A DNA stretch of 64,000 nt. Origin: Stomoxys calcitrans. Taxonomy: Eukaryota > Arthropoda > Insecta > Diptera > Muscidae. The number at the start of each line of letters is the position of its first letter. Position 1 is the stretch's first letter. A program made the position numbers and the translations under genes. Location of the stretch: the NCBI RefSeq assembly GCF_963082655.1, contig NC_081553.1:37176474-37240473 (forward strand). Direction: 5' to 3'. The notes under the pieces are model-generated. The model was not told the origin of the DNA and ran no database searches. It saw only the letters and a list, made by a program, of their open reading frames with translations. Below, piece after piece: positions 46,371 through 57,064 of the stretch.

Positions 46371-46847
46371 ACGTTAATCTCAACAGATCGATCACACGTC
46401 CTCTTCTTAGTTGGCGCTCCTTGAGTTGGCAATCGCCTAGCCGTGGAACCCCGCTCCCAATCTGAATCCTTACCTAGAAGAGCCCCTCACCGATTAGGGG
46501 ATATAAACTAAGTACCTGTCCCTGACACCCACCAGAAGACCAGTGTGAACCAATCAGGAAAGGGCTACCGCATGTTGGAGTATTTACCAAGATCTCTATC
46601 AACAATCTCATATCCCAAGAAGGCCCACCTACGCACTTGTCTCGGAAGCCTGGACAAAAGCCTTAGTGATTTGTGCTATTCTTTTCTACACTAAGTAGTC
46701 TTAAATCATCTCAGACAAATAAAGCTAAATTAAAGTCAACCCTCTCTCGTCTTTCACTCTCTCTGTCTCAAAATCAATAAATTTCTGTGACGAACACTCG
46801 GCCCCCGGCGAGCGTAGTCCAGCGCAAGGGAAAATCCATTGTTACAA

Positions 46848-47900
46848 ACCTAAAAACCCCTCAACCAAACATGTGGACTGATTGGAAAAAATTTATTACA
46901 AGAGGAAATGCCCCCTCTCCCCAAAAACCTATCGATAGGACATGTATACCGATCAAGACCATATGGGACTCAAATGGAATGCTTTTGGAATACCAGCCAA
47001 GAGTCTGTGAGGCCGCTCGAAAAAATCCCAAGTGAACATAACGCCGATCAGATTATTATAGGACTAGGTTGAGATTAAGTAACTGAGGGGAACGCCCCAC
47101 CTCAAAACCTTATCGAGTGGACATGTAGAACGATCAGCCCAAAATTGGACTCAAATGGAAGGCAATCGAAAGTAGAGCATGAATTTGAAATTACAATTTG
47201 GGTCAAGTATCTAGAAACTGCCTAAACCACCAAAAACCACTTCGAGCGAACATTGTCTAAATGTTGTTTGGAACAAGATTAGTACAGTTCTGGCTTATAA
47301 CTTTTGGCTAAATGTCTTGATCTACCATAGAAGACGACATGTCAACTACAGAAATCGATTATATTGAAATGAAAGTGTTGCGCTTTGTTTGTTTCTTCCG
47401 AGAGGACTCTAAACTGACATAGATGAAAATAGGGTACTTCGATATCCACGAGGGGGACGGACCCTCCCCCTTACCATAATTTTCAAAATCGCCAAATCTC
47501 AGAGATGGGTGCATTGATTTAAGCAAATTTTTGTATGCCCCCTTATGGGAACCCAATAAAAAACACAAAATTGGTATAAAACTTTGGGGTTAAATAACCG
47601 TGGGGGACGCCCTACCTCAGAACCCACCCAAACGGATATGTTTACCGATTGGGATAATATGGGTATCAAATGAAAGGTATTTAAGAGTAGAGAACGAAAC
47701 TGATATAACAGTTCGACCCAAAGTTTCGGAAGGCTCTCTCTACCCCCAAAAACTGACCAAAAATGACACGTTTACTAATTGAGGACAATATGGGTACGAA
47801 ATGAAAGGTAGTTAGAAGAAGAGTGCGAAATTTGTATAAACATTAAGAGTGAAGTCTCAGTGGGGCCGCCCAAAAAAGCACCCCCAAACGAACATGTAGG
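46848..47900 (-). repeat. Family B repeat, minus strand
   Basis: AAAACCCCTCAACCAAACAT, TGGGACTCAAATGG and GGGGAACGCCCCACC units; a terminal-module-like GGGGGACGGACCCTCCCCCT at 47451-47470. Continues the copy at 43000-44605 beyond the candidate LTR. Confidence 0.65.
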
Positions 47901-47904
47901 TCGA

Positions 47905-48540
47905 TCGGTACTTGAGAGTTTGGGCCGTATCGGTTCAGATTTGGATATAGTTCTTGCGCCCCTAAGAGCCGCAAATGTTATCCGATTCGTCTAAAATTTT
48001 GCACGTAGTGTTAAGACTTGCAACAATCATCTCAAGCATGGTCCGAATCCGCCTTAAACCTGATATACGTCCCATAAAGCCAATCTTCCGATTTGACATG
48101 TTAAGCACCTAGAAGCCGCATTTGTTATCACATTTTGTTGAAATTTGGTACATAGTGTTTTATTAGGACTTACAACAATCGTGCCAAATAAGTTCTAAAT
48201 CGAATTATAATGAGAATTTTGTCTGATTTGGTAGAAATTTGGTATGTATTGGGTTGCCCAAAAAGTAATTGCGGATTTTTCATATAGTCGGCGTTGACAA
48301 ATTTTTTCACAGCTTGTTACTCTGTAATTGCATTCTTTTTTCTGTCAGTTATCAGCTGTTACTTTTAGCTTGTTTTAGAAAAAAAAGTGTAAAAAAAGTA
48401 TATTTGATTAAAGTTCATTCTAAGTTTTATTAAAAATGCATTTACTTTCTTTTAAAAAATCCGCAATTACTTTTTGGGCAACCATACTTAAGGTGGTCTC
48501 CCAAGATTCATCCCGGCCAAACTTAGCATGTTTTTACATG
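47905..48540 (+). mobile_element. Diverged Helentron-like copy split by a MITE
   Basis: Internal units (GGTTCAGATTTGGATATAGT, CAACAATCGTGCCAAATAAG) run to 48246. After the MITE the tail follows: GGTGGTCTCCCAAGATTCAT, CCCGGCCAAACTTAGCATG (decayed hairpin) and TTTTTACATGTTTTT. No head is present. Confidence 0.7.
48249..48484 (+). mobile_element. mariner-type MITE, copy 3
   Basis: 236 bp with TTGGGTTGCCCAAAAAGTAA at the left and the matching inverted end at the right, where two terminal bases are lost. TA on both sides (48247-48248 and 48485-48486). Almost identical in sequence to copies 1 and 2. Confidence 0.92.
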
Positions 48541-49559
48541 TTTTTATTAAAATTAAATTTTGTTAAGTTCTATTTTAAAAATTTTTAAAATAACTTTTTT
48601 TTTTCAAATTTCTGTAAAAATAAAATGTTTGCGGAAACTTTCCAACCACACATCCTAAGACTCTGCTGCATCTTCTTCACTATGCGCTACCTCCATTTCG
48701 GTGCACCCATCCATCCATGCAACATTACATCACATCTGCACTCGAATGAATGGCTCTTATGTGTGCTGCGCCAGCAACTCCATCAGAATCAATAACGCTG
48801 TAGCTTTTTTACATTTACGGCTAAGGCTGCTGACCAAACATTGAAGACAACCATTACTGAGCGAACCTTCATAGCAACCCAAACGAACGAAACGGAATAG
48901 GGAGGATTAAACTGACGGAAATGCAATGGCTTAAATTATAAAAAAAAAAAACTCCAAAAAAAAGCAACAAAAATGATATAACACACTCATACCGAAAGAG
49001 ATGACGTTGGCCAGGAGAGGAAAAAGGGCCAAAGAATGGATTTGGAAGCTAACATTCAACTCTCTTTGGCGGAGCATCATTCAATGCTGTTTACTTCTTC
49101 CGCCATTTAAGTCTTTATGTGAGATTTGATGAAATGGACAAAGCTCTTCGCTCTCGAGCTAATAACATGGTGTTTGCGTAGAGTTTTCCTGCTTTCTTTG
49201 AACCCTAAGATGTGGCATTTAGCCATGAAGGGGAAGGAGGTAAAAAAAAGTCGAAAATGAAACATGAAACAAAAGAGGAAATTGTATAAAACTGATGGTC
49301 GAGCCAACCATATGGACCATGTGGACTTCTAAGCATTTTATCTCTTGACAGAAAAATTAAAAAAAAACAACTCAAAAGATTGGTGGCTATGCACCAGGAG
49401 TGGTGCGGACGCGTTATGATGTTTAAAAAGTCCAAAGGAAGGGCATTACTAGATAGCATAGGCACATTGGGATGGATTATAAAAAATTGGAAATTGGGTG
49501 AAAAATAAGATTTTGAAGTTGTCATAGGCTGTGAGTTTTGTCATAGCAATATTAGCCAT
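48541..49559. other. Unique sequence, no gene seen
   Basis: Unique DNA with A-rich stretches. Minus-strand frames at 49107-49525 are hydrophobic and low complexity and show no motif. Confidence 0.5.
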
Positions 49560-49831
49560 TTCTTAATGAGGTTGTAGAGACACTGATGACACCGAATTCA
49601 TTAGTCGTCCAATTGAGACAGAATTGAAGTCAGCCATCAATACTTTTTTTTTTACTAGCAAATGGATTAAAAAAATTCAAAAACTCTCAAGCAAACCCAT
49701 GGCTTACCTTTGGTATACTGGATTCAATCTTGGCCGCAGAGTCGCTGACGATGCAGTAAATAGTAGTCCTTGCAATGAAGCTGCCTATTGAAAGCTAAGG
49801 GAGCGGACTAAGACTGAATTGAAGTCAGCTG

Positions 49832-50098
49832 CGAATTTACCCACGAACATTCCATTAACAAACTGGGGCAAACTTACCACAAAAACAATAAGTGCTGTCC
49901 GTTTCTAGTTTAAACTCCATGATAAGGGACCTCCTTTTATAGCCGAGTCCGAACTGCGTGAAGCAGTGCGACACCTCTTTGGGAGGAATTCTTTACACCA
50001 CCGCTGAAAAATTTTTTTCTGATGTTCTCGCCAAGATTCGAACCCTGGCATTCAACGTCATAGGCGGACATGCTAATCTCTGCTCTATGGTGGCCTTC
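49832..50098 (-). mobile_element. SINE family 1, minus strand
   Basis: The minus strand carries AAGGCCACCATAGAGCAGAG, A-box context AGAGCAGAGATTAGCATG, B box GGTTCGAATCT, and TTTTTTTCAGCGGTGG. The tail ends at CCCACGAACATTCCATTAAC in + orientation. Confidence 0.85.
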
Positions 50099-50159
50099 AA
50101 CTAAGTGGTCATCAAAATTTACTTTGATGAGCAGTAAGCATCTTCAGTATCTCTACGAC

Positions 50160-50300
50160 CAGGACGCCGTTTGGACTCGGCCATAAAAAGAATGCCCCTA
50201 TTCATAAATCTTGAACTTGTATCGTACACCACTAATAGATATGTGAAAATTTTGCCCCAGATCCTTAATGGAATGTTTATGGGCAAATTTGCATTTGCAA
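50160..50300 (+). mobile_element. SINE family 1, 3' half
   Basis: GACGCCGTTTGGACTCGGCC to GGGCAAATTTGCATTTGCAA; no tRNA-like head. Lies 60 bp from the minus-strand copy at 49832-50098, so the two face apart. Confidence 0.8.
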
Positions 50301-50729
50301 AAAGTTCTGCTTCATCAGTATCTCTAGGACCAGGACTAACAAATTAAAAAGAAGTCCTTAAAACAGTTTTCATTTATTCAAAAAATATTTCTTTAATGAG
50401 GATTATCTTTTTTTTATTCTGACAGCAGGGCTGTGGAGTCTGACCCTCGATCCGACCCCGGGATCTCAGTTGGATTATGACGCCTTAGTCACATTACCGG
50501 ATCTCAGTTGGATTATGACGCCTTAGTCATAGAGCGGTTCGAAGTCGGAGCAAGCGTGCTCAATTCCAACTCCGACTTTCAAAACCTCGACTCCGCAGCC
50601 CTTTTGTCGGCAACTTTACCCCATGGCGAACACAGATTTCCTGTTCCATTTTGTCATCACACCATTAGCAACAAAATCATGTTGTATGTTGACTTTAATG
50701 CTGATTCTAGAGTCACTGAATAAAATCAG

Positions 50730-51138
50730 TTAAATCAGCCCATAAAAGACAAGTCGTGGATTTGCTTTAAGATTTTTTAGACTCTGTTTCTAAAGCAACA
50801 AAAAAAAACCAATTTTTCCTGACCTCAATCCAGTCTCACTTGAGCGACTATTAAGTTGTGCATCATCAGTGTCTCTACGACCAGAATTAAAATCCACGAC
50901 CAACTGCTCGTTTTTGATGCTAAGGGAGTGGGGTGTATAAAAAGTGTTCAAGTATGGCTTGCCGTTGGTGGGCTAATTTCAATTCTGGTCGTAGATACAC
51001 TGATGATGCACAACTTAATAGTCGCCCAAGTGAGACTGGATTGAGGTCAAACAAAATCGGTTTTTTTTGTTGCTTTAGAAACAGAGTCTAAAAAATCTTA
51101 AAGCAAATCCACGACTTGTCTTCTATGGACTGATTTAA
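50730..51138. repeat. Large inverted repeat, ~163-bp arms
   Basis: Left arm 50730-50892 and right arm 50977-51138 are near-perfect reverse complements (for example GACAAGTCGTGGATTTGC versus GCAAATCCACGACTTGTC, and CAGTGTCTCTACGACCAG versus CTGGTCGTAGATACACTG). The spacer is 84 bp. Both arms are units of the surrounding repeat. It would form a long hairpin in RNA or single-stranded DNA. Confidence 0.9.
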
Positions 51139-51377
51139 ATTCTGGCTATAGAGACACTGATAATGCAGAACTCAGTAGACGTCAAAACAGAGACTGGGTT
51201 AAAATCAGTCACCAAGGGTTTTTCAGTTGCTAAACCAATGAAGTCGAAAAAAATGTTCAAGCAAGCAAACGCCATGCCATTGATCTTCAATCCGGTTTCA
51301 AATACTGGTTGAAGAGACACTGATGATGCAGGATTAAGAAGTCGTCCAAGCAGTTGTAGAAATACTGATGATGCAGA

Positions 51378-51752
51378 AGGCCAACGTAGCACAGGAGGCC
51401 ACCGTAGCACAAGAGGCCACCGTAGCACAGGAGGCCACCGTATCACAGAGGTTACCATGTCCGCCTATGAAGCTGAACACTTGGGTTCGAATCCTGGCGA
51501 GACCATAAAAAAAATTTTTTTCAGCGGTGGTTTCCCCTCCTAATGCTGACAACATTTGTGAGGTACTATTCCAACATTTGTGAGGTAAAACTTCTCTCCA
51601 AAGAGGTGTCGCACTGCGGCACGTCGTTTGGACTCGGCTATAAAAAATAGGCCCCTTATCATTGAGTTTAAACTTGAATCGGACTGCACGCATTGTTCGG
51701 ACTGCACCCTGTTCGTTACTGGAATGTTCATGGGCAAAATTTGAAATTTTTT
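51378..51752 (+). mobile_element. SINE family 1 with a fourfold tandem head
   Basis: Begins with four 18-bp copies of AGGCCACCGTAGCACAGG (51378-51449), which is the start of the SINE including the front of the A box. The SINE proper then continues: GGTTACCATGTCCGCC, B box GGTTCGAATCC (exact), TTTTTTTCAGCGGTGG, CAAAGAGGTGTCGCACTGCG, tail GGAATGTTCATGGGCAAAAT. It has small internal duplications (CAACATTTGTGAGGTA twice; TCGGACTGCAC twice). Confidence 0.88.
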
Positions 51753-51808
51753 TGCAGGATTAAGTAGTCGTCAAAATGAGACTGGATTGAGGTTAACCAA
51801 ATCCAAAT

Positions 51809-51950
51809 TTTGCCCATGAACATTCCATTATGGTACAGGGGCAAGCTTCTCACATATCAATAAGAGCTGTCGGATTAAAGTTTAGGCTTAATGATAAGGG
51901 GCCTTCTATTTATAGCCGAGTCTGAACGATGTGCCGCGGTACGACAAATC
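51809..51950 (-). mobile_element. SINE family 1, 3' half, minus strand
   Basis: From TTTTGCCCATGAACATTCCA to TATAGCCGAGTCTGAACGAT and TGCCGCGGTACGAC; the tRNA-like head is missing. Confidence 0.8.
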
Positions 51951-52342
51951 CAATCTTGGTGTGTTGACTTCAATCTAGGTTACAGAGACACTGATGATGC
52001 AGTAATCATTAATCTTCCAAAGAAGGCTGGATTAGGAAGTCAGTCATCAACAGCTATTTGGTGCTAAGTCAATAAGGCATGGTATGCCATCGATGTGTTG
52101 GTTTAAATTTTGCTCATAGAGACACTGAGGATGCACAATTCAGTAGTCGTCCAAATGAGGCTTAAATTCAGCCCACAATAGACTTTTTTTGGCTTAGAGA
52201 GCGGAGTCTAAAAAACGTTCAAGCAAAATCATGGCTTGAAGTTGGTGGGCTAATTCCTATCCAGCTCATAGAGACACTGATGATGCATAACTAACTCGTC
52301 GCCTAAATGAGACTCGATTGAAAACCCATGTTTTGTCTTTTT

Positions 52343-53470
52343 TTATATCCTCCACCATAGGATGGCGGTATACTAATTTCGTCATTCTGTTTGTAACACC
52401 TCGAAATATGCGTCTAAGACCCCATAAAGTATATATATTCTTGATCGTCGTGAGATTTTAAGTCGAACAAGCCATATCCGTCCGTCTGTCCGTCCGTCCG
52501 TCCGTCTGTCTGTCGAAGGCACGCTAACTTTTGAAGGAGTAGAGCTAGCCGTTTGAAATTTTGCACAAATACTTCTTATTAGTGTAGGTCGGTTGGGATT
52601 GTAAATGGGCCAAATCGGTCCATGTTTTGATGTAGCTGCCATATAAACCGATCTGGGGTCTTGACTTCTTGAGCCTCTGGAGGGCGCAATTCTTGTCCGA
52701 TTTGACTGAAATTTCGATCATAGTGTTTTGATATCACTTCCAACAACTGTAGTAAGTATGGATCAAATCGGTCTATAACCTGATATAGCTGCCATATCAA
52801 CCGATCTTGGGTCTTGACTTCTTGAGCCTCTAGAGGGCGCAATTCTCATCCGATTTGACTAAAATTTTGCACATGGTGTTTCGATACCACTTCCAACAAC
52901 TGAGAGTAGTATGGTCCTAATCGGTCCATAAGCTGATATAGCGCCATATAAACCGATCTTGGGTCTTGACTTCTTGAGGCTCTAGAGAGCGCAATTCTCG
53001 TCCGATTTGACTGAAATTTGGATCATAGTGTTTTGATATCACTTCCAACAACTGTGCTAAGTATGGATAAAATCGGTCTATAACCTGATATAGCTGCCAT
53101 ATAAACCGATCTTGGGTCTTGACTTCTTGAGCCTCTAGAGGGCGCAATTCTCTTCCGATTTGACTGAAATTTTGCACATAGTGTTTTGATATCACTTCCA
53201 ACAACTGTGCAAAGTATGGTCCTAATCGGTCCATAACCTGATATAGCTGCCATATAAACCGATCTTTGTACAACGGCTTCTCCCATGGCCTTCAACATAC
53301 GTGTGCAATATGGTCAGAATCGATCTATAGCTTGATACAGCTCCCATATAAACCGATCTCCCGATTTCGGTCTCCCGATCTTGATATAGCTGCTTCGCCG
53401 TCCTTATTCATTATACTTTGTTTGCCTAAAAATAGATACTGCGCAAAGAACTCGACAGAAGCGACCATGT
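52343..53470 (+). mobile_element. Helentron-like element, 3' hairpin missing
   Basis: The head reads TTTTTATATCCTCCACCATA and holds AAAGTATATATATTCTTGAT and a GTCY microsatellite (52478-52514). Five to six internal ~150-bp units follow (GCTGCCATATAAACCGATCT). The tail begins (TTTGCCTAAAAATAGATACT, AGAACTCGACAGAAGCGA) but stops at 53464, where the GACACTGATGATGCA repeat resumes; GATCCATGG and the hairpin are lost. Confidence 0.8.
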
Positions 53471-54131
53471 TTATGACTTAAATTCTGGTCGTAGAGACAC
53501 TGATGATGCACAATTCAGTAGTCACCTAAATGAGACTGTGTTAAGTCAGTCACGAACGGATTTTTTTTTTTGTTGCTAAACGAAGTTGAAAAGAAATTCC
53601 AAGCAAACACACGGCTTGCCTTTGGTCACCAACAGTTTTTTTTGTTGCAAAGGGAACAAAGTTGCCTTTGGTGTAAAGTTTTCAATCCTGGTTACGGAGA
53701 CACTGATGATGCAGTGGTGGTCCAAATAAGACTTGATTGAGGTCTGCTATTAACTGTTTTTTATGCCAAGCCATTGGTGTCTACAAAACTTTCGAGTAAA
53801 CCCATTCGTTGCCAATGGTGTGCTGAATTCATTAATCAATACCTAGACACCCTGGCTTGGTGTGCTTACTTCAATCCAGGTGGTAGAGACACTGATGATG
53901 CAGTATTCATCTAAATAAAGCTAGATGAGAAAGTCAGACCCTAACGGCAAATGTTAAGAAGCCCATGTCGTTGATGTTCTGAATTGAATTGTTGATGAAT
54001 TGAAAGTAATTCTGGTCATGGAGACACTGATGATGCAGAATTAGTGGCCATCTAAATGAGGTGGGATTGAAGTCAGCCAGTAGCGTTTTTTCTCAGAGAA
54101 AGGCTTGTCGTTGGAGTAATGTTTTCCATTC

Positions 54132-54300
54132 TGGGGGGTAAGCTTCCAATATATCAATTAGTGCTGTTGAATTTCAGCTAAAGGTCAATGGTAAGGGACC
54201 TTATCTTTATAGCGAGTGTGCACGGCGGTTCGCAGTGCGACACCTCTTTGGGGAGAAGTTTTTACATGGCCGCTGCGCTGCGCCATGGTGGTCACCAATT
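54132..54300 (-). mobile_element. SINE family 1, decayed, minus strand
   Basis: GTAAGCTTCCAATATATCAA, AAGGGACCTTATCTTTATAG, GCAGTGCGACACCTCTTTGG, GAGAAGTTTTTACATGG; the tail comes first, and the tRNA-like head is reduced to GCGCCATGGTGGTCACC. Confidence 0.75.
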
Positions 54301-54470
54301 GAAGCGGAATCTTTTTTTTTGCATAGGGAGCAAAGTCTAAAAAACGTTCAAGCCCACCCATGACTTGCTAATTTCAATCTTGGAGACACTGATGATGCAA
54401 AAGTCAAAAGTCTTCCAAATAAGGCTGTAGAGTGAAAAATCCATTTGGGACCACAAAATGTTTTTTTTTC

Positions 54471-55590
54471 AGCTTTTTAATCTCACCGCACTGTTCCTAC
54501 CACTCCATTGAAACCCTTCTGACCATGGTGATCCAACCTACAGAGAAGGACTGCACTCAAAGCAACAGCATCATCGTCAAATGCATGGCAACAGCCACAC
54601 ATTGAGTGTCCAAAAGTATATAAATCTAACAAACGTTTATAAAAATACTTCATTCGTTAAACGAAATGGACGCTCGTAGTGATCATCGAAAGAGAAGAGA
54701 AACCAGGAGAGAACCACTGCAAATTGGTATAAATCCTCCTTTAGTGCAATCATCTAAGCCCTACAACTTGAAGCTGCAACAGCAAAATGCAAAATGCATT
54801 CTGTGTTTTGTTTTTTGCATTATTCCGCAAAAATGATGATGCCTCGGGAATATGAGACTTAAGGCCTTTGGATTTGTGTGCAGAGGCAAGTGTGTGTGTG
54901 TGTCAAGGTAATTTTTCAGCTTCCTTTCATTGTTAAGAATTCCTTTAAATAGTCGCACAGTTATTGGTGTTGTTGGGTATATGTAAACAAGGGTTATTTT
55001 CGAAGATAGCAGGAACAGATGGAGGTATGTAGGCTTAGCTTTGGAATGAAAGGGATGAAGGACAACGAATTGACTGGCTGTAGTGCCAGGAGGGAACTGC
55101 AAAGTCATCATCATTAACTCAACTCTGTCTGTGGCAATTCTTCAAAGTTTCTCTTTTTTTGTGAGTAGTTCCTGCTAACGCTGTTGACGCTGTTCTATCA
55201 AGGCAAGTCTGTTTGAAGGTGAGCTGTATGGCAGTGCTGTTATTTAGAGTCATGTTTTTATAACATTAAATGATTACGAAGGATTTCAAAAATTTTATTT
55301 TGTTTTCCTAAGGAAGTGTAGAAGTCTGCAAATGATTAAATTAAAAATATTTCCAATTTTAAAATATTCCTTTTCTTTAAGAAACCTACAACTTTCTCCT
55401 CTTTTGATTTTCCTGAAATACTACGCTCCTGATTAGGAGTGTCTTTATTTCTCTTCAGTTAATTAAATGAGCCATTTCCATTTCACTCCGTGTATAGTGT
55501 TTATATTGCCAAGAATGCTTAAGCTGTCCACTTCATTTGACGTTTTATTTTGGAACAAAATTTGGTCAATATTAGATTTTCAAAGAGAAT
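54471..55590. other. Unique sequence, no gene seen
   Basis: Mostly unique, with a GTGTGTGTGTG run (54890-54901). A 117-codon minus-strand frame (55114-54761) has no recognisable motif and is His/Leu/Thr-rich; I do not call it. Confidence 0.5.
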
Positions 55591-55830
55591 TTCATCGAAA
55601 TGTGACTGACCATAAAAGCCGCTATGCAGCAGATCGATCAATATGTCAGCTTTATCTACATATGGTCCTATTTGAACCATTTTTAAGTCGATTGTCGCGA
55701 GGCTTAAAACAACGAACTGTTTTTAATTTCATTAATATCGAATAATAAATGCGCCTGTTACAAGCTTAAGACCCTAAACCTAAAATATGTTCCGATATAG
55801 GCCATATTTGGTTTGTTTATCGGGCCCCCT
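55591..55830 (-). repeat. Possible decayed Helentron-like internal units
   Basis: AATAAATGCGCCTGTTACAA, AAGACCCTAAACC and TGTTCCGATATAGGCC resemble the internal unit at 1130-2200 (AATAAATGCGTC, ACCCTAAATC, GAACCGATCTGG). Strongly diverged. Confidence 0.35.
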
Positions 55831-55846
55831 AGTACAACTTCCTGTT

Positions 55847-56405
55847 TCAAATCCGTATATCTCTCCACATCGGTATATCTCTCCAAGCCCGTATCTCTCT
55901 CCACTTCAGCATATCTCTCCACGTCTGTATATTCTTTAATGGCGGCATATTTCTCCGTCGGTTTATCTCTCCACGTTGGTATATCTCTCCTCGTCGGTGT
56001 ATCTCTCCACGAGGGTATATCTCTATACGTTGGTATATCTCTCCACGACGGTATATCCCTCCACGGGGGTTTATCTCCACGGGGTGTATTTCTCCACGTT
56101 GTTGTATCTCTCTACGTCCGTATTTCTCTCTATATCGGTATATCCACATCTGTACATCTATCCTCATCCGTATATCTCTCCATAGTGGTATATCTATCCA
56201 CATTCGTACGTCGTAACCACGTTCGTATATCTCTCCACGATCTATACACATCCGTATACCTCTTCACGTCTGTATATCTATCCACGTTGGTATATCTCTG
56301 TATGACCGTTTATCTATCCATGTCCGTCTATGTATCCACGTCCGTATATCTCTACACGTCCATATATCTCTCCACGACCATCTTAACGCACATCTACCTC
56401 TACTG
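55847..56405 (+). repeat. 18-bp tandem minisatellite
   Basis: About 30 diverged copies of GTATATCTCTCCACGTCC or relatives. Since 18 is a multiple of three, long open frames exist on both strands (VYLSTS-type repeats on +, IYRRGE-type on -); these are not genes. Confidence 0.93.
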
Positions 56406-56517
56406 AGGTATGTCTCCCCTTCAGAAGGTGGAAGTCAATCTTATTCATCGTCAGTGTCCAAACCTTGAAAGTCTAGATAGTTCTTAGCGCTTGTCATCGC
56501 CGGCGGTGATTTTTATT

Positions 56518-56960
56518 AGTTAGGTTGAAAAGAGGGTCCGTATATTAATCCGCCCCATGCCACTATTGACACAAATTTAAGCTAGTGAACCAATTTGTTT
56601 TGCGCTCTAAATACTTAAAAGTAACCTTGAAAAAATGGTTTTGATATTCCGTGCTACTCCCCAAAGCCCTGCTTTGTCGTCATTTCGCGCCTAACTTAAT
56701 GTCGCTCATCTTCCCCACATGCAATTCAATATCCCTCATCTTCCCCACATGCTATCACTTGCCAGCGTTTTTGGAAATAAGGAAAGCTTTTGAAAGTCCC
56801 CTGTAGGCAAGGACACAAATTACCTGGATAAGTGATTTTTTTGTCTAGCCACCTCTACTCCCACGACCCGACTTTTAAGGGCTTCGATTGTAGATCTTCT
56901 TGTTCAAATGCCGTGTTGTTCCTTGAGAATCCATCTGTCTATAGAATAGTAGCATTGAGC
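56518..56960 (-). pseudogene. Probable LINE 3' fragment, related to 10766
   Basis: AGGTTGAAAAGAGGGTCCG (56523), CGCCCCATGCCA and ATATTCCGTGCTACT parallel AGGTTGAAAGAGGGTGC, TGGCCCATG and GGAATTCCGTGCTACT at 10771-10915 in the same order. A short tandem repeat of ATCTTCCCCACATGC lies inside (56706-56750). No protein motif is recognisable on the minus strand. Confidence 0.4.
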
Positions 56961-57064
56961 TTGAAATAGTTTTATGAGATGCTGTCTGCACCCATCTTTA
57001 AGACCTACAGATTCGTTCTGGATCCGTTTTACTTATATTGAGGGTAAAGCGCAGCCTAGATATT

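Larger units (their letters stand above)
44646..46847 (+). mobile_element. Candidate solo LTR or long inserted element
   Basis: Family B sequence stops near 44605 and resumes near 46846, bracketing an insert. Within it the ends TGTGAC (44646) and GTTACA (46842-46847) are near-inverted, as in LTRs, with flanks AAGC and AACC that would be a 4-bp duplication with one change. A TATA-like GGATATAAAC (46498-46507) and AATAAA signals (46722 and 46777) are placed as in a promoter and polyadenylation region. No gag or pol is present. The + strand frame 44647-44961 runs into a GTAAGT. An alternative is an unrelated insertion flanked by the 9-bp direct repeat CATTGTTAC (44756 and 46837). Confidence 0.35.
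49560..54470 (+). repeat. 'GACACTGATGATGCA' repeat cluster
   Basis: Diverged units of roughly 150-230 bp share GAGACACTGATGATGCA, AGTAGTCGTCCAAATGAGAC, TGGATTGAAGTCAG, a T-run followed by GTTGCTAAG, and CTTGCCGTTGGTGGGCTAAT. At least twelve occurrences of the core are on the + strand (49580 to 54384). Two are inverted (near 50140 and 50870). SINEs and a Helentron-like element are inserted between units. Class unknown. Confidence 0.75.

Noticed and set aside
51432..51510. A tRNA gene (A and B boxes present)
   Set aside because: The B box is followed by the common SINE body, no cloverleaf with an acceptor stem is evident, and the same head recurs in many copies.
54761..55114. 117-codon minus-strand frame in unique DNA
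   Set aside because: No recognisable domain, low-complexity composition, no splice or start context.
55813..56406. Long open frames on both strands (197 and 134 codons)
   Set aside because: The 18-bp repeat keeps frame on both strands; both peptides are repeats without a domain.
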